Below are positions 56,473 to 64,000 of a stretch of 64,000 bases of DNA, piece by piece. The stretch covers positions 98,247 through 162,246 of the forward strand of contig NZ_FRBV01000006.1 in the NCBI RefSeq assembly GCF_900142705.1. The letters run 5' to 3'. The notes beneath the pieces were generated by a model. The model ran no database searches and was not told the origin of the DNA. It saw nothing but the letters and a program-made list of their open reading frames with translations. How positions within the stretch are numbered: the stretch's first letter is position 1; each line of letters starts with the position of its first letter. A program made the translations under genes and the position numbers. Source of the stretch: Nitrosospira sp. Nsp11. GTDB taxonomy: Bacteria > Pseudomonadota > Gammaproteobacteria > Burkholderiales > Nitrosomonadaceae.

Positions 56473-59061
56473 ATGAAACCGAATATAAAGCTGAAATCGA
56501 TGCCGTTTGCCTTGGCAAGTTTGCTCTGCGTATCTTCTGTCTGGGCAACCGCTGAGCATGGGTCGCAGGCAAAAGATGAGGTCGAGGCCGAATTGGCGCC
56601 AATTAAAAAGCCCCTTGCCGGCACCCCTGCGCCAGCACGTTCCGCTGGTACGGAGATAGCGCAAACTCCTGCCGGAGCCGCCGAAAAACAGGCGCCGACT
56701 GGCGAGCCCGCGGTTAAATTGCCGGAAATGACGATCGGAGGAAAAGTGAAGCCGATCTCAAAGCAAACTGAAAAGGAAAGGTACAGGCTACCCCAGACCA
56801 CAGAGAGCATGACCAGGGAGAAACTGGACAGTACGGTCAACCTCATGGCTACAGAGGATGCCATTAAGTACATGCCATCCATTCAAGTACGCAGTCGCTA
56901 TATCGGTGACACCAACGCGCCCGTGGGGATGCGCACCTCGGGCACATCAGCCAGCGCGCGCAACCTGATTTATGCGGATGGTATTTTGCTGTCTTCGTTG
57001 CTCGGCAATAACAACACAAACACGGGTTCGCCTCGCTGGAATACCGTATCGCCCGCTGAAATCGAGCGTATCGATATTATGTACGGCCCATTTTCGGCAG
57101 CCTACGCCGGCAATTCAATAGGTGGGGTGATTAACATCACCACGCGAATGCCGGATAAATTTGAAGTGGGTGCCGATGCGCAATCATCCTGGCAGACTTT
57201 CAATCTCTATGGCACAAAAGAAACCTACGATACCCAGCGGTACTCCGGAAATATCGGCCATCGGTATAACGACTTGTCATTCCGGTTCGACTACAGCCAT
57301 CTCGATGCCCATAGCCAGCCAATAACGTTTGCGACAGCACTCAACTCGACCACCGCAGCCAACAGTGGAGATACAGTGGTAACAGGGGCGTTCGCGGGCG
57401 CAAACGCCACAAATGCGCCCAACCAGACGCTGGGCGCGGGGAACATCAACCACACGGTACAGGATAATTTCAAGTGGAAATGGGCCTATGATATTACCCC
57501 AACCATAAAGATCGCCTATACCTTGGGCATGTGGCAGAACAACGCTAGCTCGAACACGCAAAGCTACCTGAGGGATGCAGCGGGGAATCCGGTACAAAGC
57601 GGCTTCGTCAATATCGGCGGCAGGCGATACAATCTGTCCGCTCCGAATAGCCCCACCTTTGCGGGCAATCAGACCGATCAGACAACCTGGTCGCACGGCA
57701 TGAATCTTCGGTCCAATACCGGTGGAAAATTTGATTGGGAGTTGGTGGGTAGCGTGATTGATTTAGGCAAGGATACCGTTCGCGCACCCACGGTCGACCC
57801 CACCCTTGCGTTCGCCGGCAATGCACCGGGTAGAATCACCAGTTTGACCGGCTCCGGTTGGCATACGGTTGACGCCAAGGGCATCTGGCGGCCAAGCGTC
57901 GATCTGCTGGGTTACCATGAGATCAGTTTTGGCTTTCACCATGACCTGTATACGCTCAAGAATCCAGTGTTCAATACCGGCAATTGGCAAAGCGGCAACG
58001 GTCAAAGTATCTTTTCAAACTCGACCGGAAAGACGCAGACTGAAGGTTACTGGATACAGGACGCCTGGGATTTTCATGAAGACTGGAACTTTACAGTCGG
58101 CGGCCGCCTGGAATCATGGCATGCTTATGACGGTTTTAATGCGACAACTGTAAATATTCCCGCTAACGGAAGTATCCCCGCTCACACTGAACTCAGAACG
58201 GTCGATCAGGCTAACAAGAGCGCAGTCAATTTTTCGCCCAAGGGCAAGCTGACCTGGAGCCCGATGGATCGCGTGAAGATCGGTGCTGCCATCGGCCAGG
58301 CTTATCGGTACGCAACCGCGTCCGAATTGTTTCAAACGACGACGGTGGGAACTGGCGCGACCGCAATATCAGTTAATGGAAACCCCAATCTCCGGCCTGA
58401 AGATGCCCTTGCTTCCGAGCTTTCCGCCGAATATTTTCCAGACAAGGGAAGATTGCGTCTCAGCTTGTTCCAGGAGCGTATAAAAAATGCCATTTTTTCC
58501 CAGACGGGACTGATTACGGCTAACGGCACCACTTCGCAAGCAACCTTTATTTCGAATGTGGGCGAAATCGATACTTATGGCATCGAGGTTTCCGGTGAGA
58601 AAACGGATGCAGGCATAAAAGGCCTGGATATCCTCGGTAATTTCACCTGGGTGGATTCCCGGATAAACAGTAACCACGATGCAGATGCGGCAGCGGCGGC
58701 ATTAGGGCCGACAGCAGCCAATCCCAACGCGGCGGTTCCCTCAACCGGCAAACGCCAACCCAGACTTCCCACGTGGCGCGCCAACGCAATAATCACTTAT
58801 CGCGCAAACGAGAAACTGACGGCTTCAGTGAGTGTTCGTTACAGCAGCGGCCAGTTTGGCCAGTTGAACAATAGCGATACGAATGGTTTTGCCTACACTG
58901 GGATAACGAGCTATGTTGTCGCCGATTTGATCGCGAAATACAAAATCACCCGGCAGTGGACCGCTATCGGCGGCATCAACAACGTCAACAATGACAAGTA
59001 CTGGATCTTTCACCCTTTTCCTCAACGGACTTTCTTTGCCCAGCTAAAGTTTAATTATTAG
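56473..59061 (+). CDS. TonB-dependent outer membrane receptor
   Basis: 862 residues: signal peptide (LASLLCVSSVWA), a variable Ala/Pro linker, plug domain (EDAIKYMPSIQVRSRYIG; YGPFSAAYAGNSIGGVIN) and a 22-strand beta-barrel ending in the outer-membrane signature FFAQLKFNY. Likely imports a siderophore or other ligand. No obvious siderophore, ExbB/D or sigma/anti-sigma gene is adjacent. GAGG ribosome-binding site. Confidence 0.92.
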   Translation: MKPNIKLKSMPFALASLLCVSSVWATAEHGSQAKDEVEAELAPIKKPLAGTPAPARSAGTEIAQTPAGAAEKQAPTGEPAVKLPEMTIGGKVKPISKQTEKERYRLPQTTESMTREKLDSTVNLMATEDAIKYMPSIQVRSRYIGDTNAPVGMRTSGTSASARNLIYADGILLSSLLGNNNTNTGSPRWNTVSPAEIERIDIMYGPFSAAYAGNSIGGVINITTRMPDKFEVGADAQSSWQTFNLYGTKETYDTQRYSGNIGHRYNDLSFRFDYSHLDAHSQPITFATALNSTTAANSGDTVVTGAFAGANATNAPNQTLGAGNINHTVQDNFKWKWAYDITPTIKIAYTLGMWQNNASSNTQSYLRDAAGNPVQSGFVNIGGRRYNLSAPNSPTFAGNQTDQTTWSHGMNLRSNTGGKFDWELVGSVIDLGKDTVRAPTVDPTLAFAGNAPGRITSLTGSGWHTVDAKGIWRPSVDLLGYHEISFGFHHDLYTLKNPVFNTGNWQSGNGQSIFSNSTGKTQTEGYWIQDAWDFHEDWNFTVGGRLESWHAYDGFNATTVNIPANGSIPAHTELRTVDQANKSAVNFSPKGKLTWSPMDRVKIGAAIGQAYRYATASELFQTTTVGTGATAISVNGNPNLRPEDALASELSAEYFPDKGRLRLSLFQERIKNAIFSQTGLITANGTTSQATFISNVGEIDTYGIEVSGEKTDAGIKGLDILGNFTWVDSRINSNHDADAAAAALGPTAANPNAAVPSTGKRQPRLPTWRANAIITYRANEKLTASVSVRYSSGQFGQLNNSDTNGFAYTGITSYVVADLIAKYKITRQWTAIGGINNVNNDKYWIFHPFPQRTFFAQLKFNY

Positions 59062-59260
59062 AAGCGGCGGTATTTGAAAGTTGTCGGGTTTGTAGCTCAG
59101 GCGCAATTGAGTGTCGAGCCCCGTTTTGCCAGAACCAGCTCCCGGCTTACCTTGCAATTTGCATAGACGGTATTGTTGACCACTGCCGGTACCCACTGTT
59201 GAGTCTATTACCTGTTGGCGTTCAGCAATCCTCTATCGTCTGCGACGTGCACAATTATCG

Positions 59261-59316
59261 GTAGGTCGGGCTCCGCCCGACATCATTCTACGATCGTCGG
59301 GCGGAGCCCGACCTAC
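59261..59316. repeat. Paired REP-like inverted repeat
   Basis: Left arm 59261-59281 and right arm 59296-59316 are perfect 21-bp inverted complements, and each arm is itself a hairpin GTCGGGC-TCC-GCCCGAC. This double-hairpin layout is typical of REP pairs mobilised by RAYT transposases. Lies 199 bases after the receptor. Confidence 0.8.
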
Positions 59317-59430
59317 AACTGACGAGGAGATCGGGCAAGTGAACGATAGCACTGCACATCAACAGATACGGCAAAAACAAACTTTCAGCGCGGAATACGC
59401 AAAAACTCGCCTGTATTGAACATTTGATGC

Positions 59431-59664
59431 CTACGGCAAACGCTTGCGGTTGGGCTCTCTCATTATTCTCTTGAGGAAAGCATCACAGGATTTTTGCACC
59501 GATTCCAGCGCGATATGCAATTCCAGAAGGTTGACTCCAACGTAATTGTCGCAATGAGGGCAGGCAAGTTTTGGTTCGTACTTCAGCCGTGAAATTGTCT
59601 CCTCGTACTTAATTGAACAGTGAGGACATTTGATGATGATTGTCTCCGAATCCAAATTGAGCAT
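59431..59664 (-). CDS. Small zinc-ribbon protein
   Basis: 77 residues from ATG 59664 (GAGGGGA site; a longer frame from 59745 lacks one). Two CPHC pairs (Cys13/16, Cys35/38) form a zinc ribbon, followed by a helical basic tail RIMREPNRKRLP. No known family. Confidence 0.65.
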   Translation of the reverse strand: MLNLDSETIIIKCPHCSIKYEETISRLKYEPKLACPHCDNYVGVNLLELHIALESVQKSCDAFLKRIMREPNRKRLP

Positions 59665-60007
59665 AGAGATTCCCCTCATAATGGCATGGCTATGAAATCT
59701 TATCATGGTTGAGGATATTTTCAGAATAGGCCAGGTGAGTTTCACTTTGAAAAAATATTTATGTTCTTGATGCCGTCGGTTATTCGGCAGCTAAAGCTCA
59801 ATCTTAAAGGTCGAGAGCCCGCTCCGCATATCGTGATTTGTGCTATAGATAGATTAGGAACGCATCGGCGCCGCGCCAAGCCTATAGCCCAACGCCAGCA
59901 GCGACTCACATCTTGACTGTGTCCCGCGGCGCGTCAGTCCCGGCCCGTGTGACTGGTTGATACCCAGTCACCCCTCATAGGGCTTTGTCAACCATTGAGG
60001 ATTCATC
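59665..60007. other. Spacer, 343 bases
   Basis: Promoter region for the zinc-ribbon (minus) and AhpD-like (plus) genes. No gene supported. Confidence 0.5.
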
Positions 60008-60487
60008 ATGACCCAGCGCATTGACTACCAGAAGCAATCCCCCGAGCTGTTCAAGAAATTCGTCGAGTTCAGCATGGCCCTTAGGCACTCCACGATCGAG
60101 GAGTCTATTCATGATCTGGTGAATATCAGGGCATCGCAGATCAACGGCTGCGCGTTCTGCGTGGATATGCACGTCAAGGAAGCCACGATCCATGGTGAAC
60201 GACCGCTCCGTCTGCACCATATCGCGATCTGGCACGAGTCCACGCTGTTTAATCCGCGCGAGCGCGCCGCGTTGGCATGGACTGAAATCCTGACCCAGCT
60301 CCCCGCCCAGGGCGTGCCAGATAACGTCTACGAACGTGTTCGCACGCAGCTGTCCGATAAGGAATTGTCCGACCTGACCTTCCTGGTGATGTCAATCAAC
60401 GCCTGGAATCGCGTCAGCGTGGGCTTCCAGACTGTACCCGGCTCATATGACGAGGCATTCGGCTTGGACAAATCCGGTTTGTACTGA
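60008..60487 (+). CDS. AhpD-like carboxymuconolactone decarboxylase-family protein
   Basis: 159 residues. CAFC (Cys48/51) with His55 in NGCAFCVDMH and a helical bundle match the AhpD/CMD group, which act as peroxidase-linked thiol reductases or lactone decarboxylases. Followed 86 bases later by a cupin, a frequent pairing. Confidence 0.88.
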   Translation: MTQRIDYQKQSPELFKKFVEFSMALRHSTIEESIHDLVNIRASQINGCAFCVDMHVKEATIHGERPLRLHHIAIWHESTLFNPRERAALAWTEILTQLPAQGVPDNVYERVRTQLSDKELSDLTFLVMSINAWNRVSVGFQTVPGSYDEAFGLDKSGLY

Positions 60488-60573
60488 TCAGGCATCGGCG
60501 CGACTGCGTGGTACGTCGTCGCGCCGAACTCACCACGACGCATGGGCCGCAGGCCAGCAACGAGGAACAAGCC

Positions 60574-60975
60574 ATGACTATTTTCAGAACTCTCGCCGTG
60601 CTGCTGCTGTTGGCAGCCGGTACGGCCAGCGCACAGCAGGCGCCAGCATCGGCGCGCGTGACGCCATTGATGACCAAGGCGCTGGCCGATTATCCGGGCA
60701 AGGAAACCCTGATGCTCATCGTCGACTATCCGCCAGGCGCTGTCGACCCCGTGCATCGCCACCATGCGCATGGTTTCATCTACGTGCTGGAGGGTTCGAT
60801 TGTGATGAGCGTGCAGGGCGGAAAGCCGGTGACGCTAACGCCCGGCCAGACCTTCTACGAAGGCCCAAACGATGTGCACACCATCGGGCGCAACGCCAGC
60901 CTCACCAAGCCCGCCAAGTTTCTGGTCTTCCTGTTGAAGAACAGCGGCGAGCCTGTTCTTACGCCGGTGCACTGA
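60574..60975 (+). CDS. Secreted cupin-domain protein, paralog 1
   Basis: 133 residues from ATG 60574 (GAGGA). Signal peptide LLLLAAGTASA, then a cupin barrel with HRHHAHGFIYVLEGSI metal site and ending TKPAKFLVFLLKNSGEP. A longer upstream frame lacks a signal. Close paralog of the gene at 61360. Confidence 0.88.
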   Translation: MTIFRTLAVLLLLAAGTASAQQAPASARVTPLMTKALADYPGKETLMLIVDYPPGAVDPVHRHHAHGFIYVLEGSIVMSVQGGKPVTLTPGQTFYEGPNDVHTIGRNASLTKPAKFLVFLLKNSGEPVLTPVH

Positions 60976-61359
60976 CGCCCACACGGCTTAAGAGGACCGG
61001 CCCCTCGACTATCCATGGCAGGGCGAGTGCGTAAAACCTTGGCTTTGCTGGCTCAACGCTCAGCCTAATTCCGACTGCCATAATCCTTATTTAGCAAAAA
61101 ATGCTTTCTGTACTATAGTCAAATCGAGCCTTGTACATATACACGCAACTATTTAACTTGGCTGTCAGGAAACCGGAGGTTGTGAATAGTGACGGCAGCG
61201 CGTTCACGGGGATGAGGTTGTGCAGGCCTTCAGGGGCAGGAGTGTAAGCTCCCATGGACGGGTATGGCGCTTGGAGGAACAATGTGTTCGTCGAGCGCCA
61301 GCTCTATTAATGTCTCCTCTCAATTCTAAAACACGATATATTTAAAAGGAGCAATGCAC
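60976..61359. other. Spacer between cupin paralogs, 384 bases
   Basis: No gene supported; promoter region of the second cupin. No repeats recognised. Confidence 0.5.
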
Positions 61360-61761
61360 ATGTCTGCAAGACCAATGTTGCTGCTGGCATTTCTCATAAC
61401 CGGTCCTCTTATCATAATCAGTCCCCTGATGGCGCAGGAGATTGTCACGCCGCTCATATCGAAAGATCTGGCAGGAGTTTCCGGCAAGGAAGCTCAGATG
61501 TATACCGTGGACTTTCCGCCGGGCTATTCGAGCCCTGCCCACCGCCACAATGCGCAGGTGTTTCTTTACGTATTGGAGGGTTCCATCGTGACGCAGGTGA
61601 AAGGCGGAAAGGAAGTCACGCTGACGCCGGGCCAGAGCTATTATGAAGATCTCAACGATATTCACACCGTTTCCCGGAACGCAAGTAGCACAAAGCCAGC
61701 AAAATTCCTTGTTTTTCTGGTTAAGGAGAAAGGCGCTCCATCTCTGGTACTGGAAAAGTAA
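61360..61761 (+). CDS. Secreted cupin-domain protein, paralog 2
   Basis: 133 residues from ATG 61360, 8 bases after AGGAG; an ATG at 61354 is only two bases after it. Signal peptide LITGPLIIISPLMA, cupin with HRHNAQVFLYVLEGSI. About 60 percent identical to paralog 1 by eye. Confidence 0.88.
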   Translation: MSARPMLLLAFLITGPLIIISPLMAQEIVTPLISKDLAGVSGKEAQMYTVDFPPGYSSPAHRHNAQVFLYVLEGSIVTQVKGGKEVTLTPGQSYYEDLNDIHTVSRNASSTKPAKFLVFLVKEKGAPSLVLEK

Positions 61762-62148
61762 AGGTCCGCTTTGACTTGCACCGTTGGGTTAGAGTGGTCG
61801 CCCAGGGAGTCAGAAAGAAATTCATACTGGGGGGTCAGAAGTCCTTAGTGGATGTCCAAATGCACGCAATTCTCATGGCTTGTGGTGCAGGATGGATCCT
61901 GCAAACCGGTTGTTTGCCGGCTCTTTCGCGGCCAAGCCACTTGCGACGGTTGGCATCCCTAGCGCGGCTTATCCGGTTGCCCCACAACTAACAGCCAATA
62001 CTGCATGACAATTTCGACGAACTACATTGGAAGCTTCGGGATCTATCGGGAGAAATGCTACCAGCAAAGCTTGCGGGGCTGGACGGTTCGGTGGACTACA
62101 CGTACAGGAACCGCAGCTTTCAATAATTGACCAGTAAAGGGTACTGCA
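61762..62148. other. Spacer, 387 bases
   Basis: No gene supported; a 71-codon frame at 61776 is without features. Promoter region for the nitrilase pair. Confidence 0.5.
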
Positions 62149-63144
62149 ATGAACCTCATAAAAGGCGCTGCCGTACAAATCAGCCCGGTGCTTTACAGCC
62201 GCGAAGGTACCGTGGATAAAGTTCTACAGAAGATTTTCGAGCTTGGCCGCCAGGGAGTCCAGTTCGCCACCTTCCCGGAGACGGTGGTCCCTTACTACCC
62301 CTATTTCTCCTTTGTACAGCGGCCTTTCGAGATGGAAACGGAATACCTCCGATTACTTGACCAAGCAGTGACTATACCCTCGGCCGCTACTCACGCCATC
62401 AGTGAAGCGTGTAGGCAAGCCGGGGTGGTGGTATCCATTGGCGTAAATGAGCGCGATGGCGGCACCCTCTATAATGCACAGTTGCTGTTCGATGCTGACG
62501 GATCCTTGATTCAGCGCCGCCGTAAGATTTCCCCGACCTACCATGAACGCATGATCTGGGGGCAGGGTGACGGTTCCGGACTGCGGGCTGTCGACAGCGC
62601 AGTCGGTCGCATCGGTCAACTGGCTTGCTGGGAACATTACAACCCGCTGGCCCGTTACGCATTGATGGCTGATGGCGAGCAGATTCATTCTGCGATGTAT
62701 CCCGGGTCGTTCGGGGGCGACCTCTTCTCCGAACAGGCTCAAGTAAACATCCGCCAACACGCACTGGAGTCCGGTTGCTTTGTTGTCAACGCCACCGCCT
62801 GGCTGAATGCAGATCAACAAGCTCGGATTATGCAGGACACGGGGTGCCCCATTGGTCCGATCTCTAGTGGATGCTTTACCGCGATTGTGTCACCGCAAGG
62901 CGAATTGATGGGTGAGCCTCTGCGCACTGGTGAAGGGGTGGTGATTGCCGATCTTGATTTCTCCTTGATCGATAAGCGTAAGGGAAAAATGGATTCGCGC
63001 GGCCACTATAGTCGCCCGGAACTCCTCAGCCTGTTGATTGATCGCACGCCTGTTGCTCATGTCGAAGAGCGCAACGCTCACCGTATTGCGGTTGCCGAGG
63101 AAGGAGATCATCATTGCGCCGTAACTGCGGGAGAACCACGATGA
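62149..63144 (+). CDS. Nitrilase, Nit6803-like
   Basis: 331-residue carbon-nitrogen hydrolase with catalytic Glu44 ([12 protein letters not shown]), Lys126 ([12 protein letters not shown]) and Cys160 (LACWEHYNP). The sequence strongly resembles the Nit1-type aliphatic nitrilase of Synechocystis (Nit6803), converting nitriles to acids plus ammonia. The rest of the Nit1C cluster is absent. Stop overlaps the next ATG. Confidence 0.92.
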   Translation: MNLIKGAAVQISPVLYSREGTVDKVLQKIFELGRQGVQFATFPETVVPYYPYFSFVQRPFEMETEYLRLLDQAVTIPSAATHAISEACRQAGVVVSIGVNERDGGTLYNAQLLFDADGSLIQRRRKISPTYHERMIWGQGDGSGLRAVDSAVGRIGQLACWEHYNPLARYALMADGEQIHSAMYPGSFGGDLFSEQAQVNIRQHALESGCFVVNATAWLNADQQARIMQDTGCPIGPISSGCFTAIVSPQGELMGEPLRTGEGVVIADLDFSLIDKRKGKMDSRGHYSRPELLSLLIDRTPVAHVEERNAHRIAVAEEGDHHCAVTAGEPR

Positions 63145-63647
63145 CAACTGGCAGCCCGCAAGAAATCCCCTTCCAGGGCGTCCGCATCAGGTTCGACAGC
63201 AAGAAATCTTTTGACGAAGTCGTGCGGGCATTGCTGGCCGACGTCGGAGAAAAACCACTGATGATCGACGACCTTCCTGCAAAGTTTGAAAGTTGGGAGT
63301 CGTACAAGGCGGAAGTGGAATCTCATGCGGGGCCCAGCGGATTCATTCTATTCGCTGTGCTGAATCATGGTGCCTGGATAAAGAAAGTTGGCATTCAAAA
63401 GAAGGTATTCCGCTTCATAATTGGAAACCCAGTGCTGGCCATCACTATGTTGCGTCATGATTTGGCGGCAGGTCTTTTCGCACCGGTGGAACTCATCGTG
63501 ATTGAAGAGGACCGGGATCAAAGCAGCCTGACATATGTAAGGCCTTCATCGCTAATGGCCGTCGAGGCAAATGAACCACTGCTCGCGGCCGCCAAGGAAC
63601 TTGATGCGAAGCTCCAGTCGCTGGCTGCAAAGGTGACGATGGCGTAG
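63141..63647 (+). CDS. DUF302-domain protein
   Basis: 168 residues from ATG 63141, overlapping the nitrilase stop as ATGA. Pattern [24 protein letters not shown] and [19 protein letters not shown] fit DUF302, a fold of unknown function. Coupling to the nitrilase suggests a shared role. Confidence 0.8.
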   Translation: MTTGSPQEIPFQGVRIRFDSKKSFDEVVRALLADVGEKPLMIDDLPAKFESWESYKAEVESHAGPSGFILFAVLNHGAWIKKVGIQKKVFRFIIGNPVLAITMLRHDLAAGLFAPVELIVIEEDRDQSSLTYVRPSSLMAVEANEPLLAAAKELDAKLQSLAAKVTMA

Positions 63648-63679
63648 GCTGATCAGCCTCTTGTCACAACTGACTCTAA

Positions 63680-64000
63680 GGCCCTGAACTCTCGATATGG
63701 CATTTAAATTGGCACCGGACTGGCGAGGCGGGTTGCGAATTCATGCTTGGCCTCACCGTCCGGACAGGACTTGCCACCCGAGCCGTATCCCTCACCTCGC
63801 TTGCGGTGGTCAATGTAGACACCACCGTACAAGACAAAGCCATCGCATTTCCGACAGACGCCAGGCTCTACCACAAAGCCCGAAGTGCACTGGTGAGAAT
63901 GGCCAAAGGCATGGGTATCGAGCTTCGTCAAAGCTATCGACGCTTATCCAAAGTTGCCCTGGCCAAGCATGGACGCTATGCCCATGCCAGACAGATGCAA
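63680..64000 (+). mobile_element. IS5-family transposase remnant, right-truncated by the window
   Basis: In frame from 63680 with no stop: RTGEAGCEFML, VNVDTTVQDKAIAFPTDARL and RQSYRRLSKVAL, matching the middle of an IS5-group transposase (VDTTVQEKAI-type motif). A TAA at 63677 and the close DUF302 gene leave no room for the N-terminus, so the left part is missing. Confidence 0.85.

Noticed and set aside
59108..59200. Short minus-strand stretch reading PAVVNNTVYANC, reminiscent of a PQQ-type beta-propeller blade
   Set aside because: Only ~30 codons, flanked by stops, and too short to support a gene remnant.
1..64000. CRISPR arrays, rRNA operons, toxin-antitoxin or defence systems
   Set aside because: No spaced direct repeats, rRNA landmarks or known defence genes were seen.

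Overview
The window looks like chromosome from a betaproteobacterium of the Nitrosospira/Nitrosomonas type (family Nitrosomonadaceae, ammonia oxidisers). This is an inference from a betaproteobacterial-style cell-division cluster running into secA, a cytochrome P460-family c-type haem protein, the class Ia ribonucleotide reductase layout and the flavour of the small hypothetical proteins. No 16S rRNA or ammonia-oxidation operon is present to prove it. Most of the window is ordinary housekeeping DNA; the accessory part is mainly in the last ~12 kb. The window opens inside murG and closes inside an insertion-sequence remnant.

Layout. 1-7,865 (+): peptidoglycan and division cluster murG-murC-murB-ddl-ftsQ-ftsA-ftsZ. 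8,121-12,391: dciA (-), a frameshifted M23 peptidase (+), then secA (+); lpxC, expected after ftsZ, is not there. 12,547-14,736 (-): an AT-rich zinc-ribbon methyltransferase, and a P460-fold lipoprotein whose crosslinking lysine appears to be methionine. 15,166-21,240 (-): yqgE-ruvX-pyrR-pyrB-pyrC-prlC, a pyrimidine operon. 21,648-29,088: small membrane proteins, a type IV pilin coupled to a UspA protein, TerC, patatin, fumC and a Lys/Ala-rich histone-H1-like protein. 29,215-33,294 (-): nrdA-nrdB, with two candidate NrdR boxes one 32-bp step apart upstream. 33,728-41,141: rhomboid protease (-), then a TIGR03790-like secreted protein, argS, a SPOR protein, dsbA, an SDR and msrA (+). 41,411-45,548 (-): slt, an NDUFA9-like NAD(P)-binding protein and cca, tightly coupled. 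45,664-52,235: aldehyde dehydrogenase, gdhA, a 44-residue membrane protein, mltA, dsbC and a UbiH-family hydroxylase.

52,441-64,000 is looser: a CAU tRNA that reads best as tRNA-Ile2, a BON-domain protein, a geranylgeranyl-reductase-like flavoprotein, a secreted Cys-rich protein interrupted by an in-frame UGA at a likely Cys position, a TonB-dependent receptor, an AhpD-like protein with two paralogous cupins, a Nit6803-like nitrilase coupled to a DUF302 protein, and an IS5-type transposase remnant.

Intergenic DNA is rich in structured repeats: two copies of a ~163-bp element with ~9-bp terminal inverted repeats, a separate 163-bp element with ~30-bp inverted ends, a paired REP-like element and a 120-bp imperfect palindrome. 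Two genes (M23 peptidase and Cys-rich protein) are each broken by a single small lesion; these should be checked against raw reads before being treated as biology. No CRISPR array, rRNA, prophage or obvious defence island was seen.
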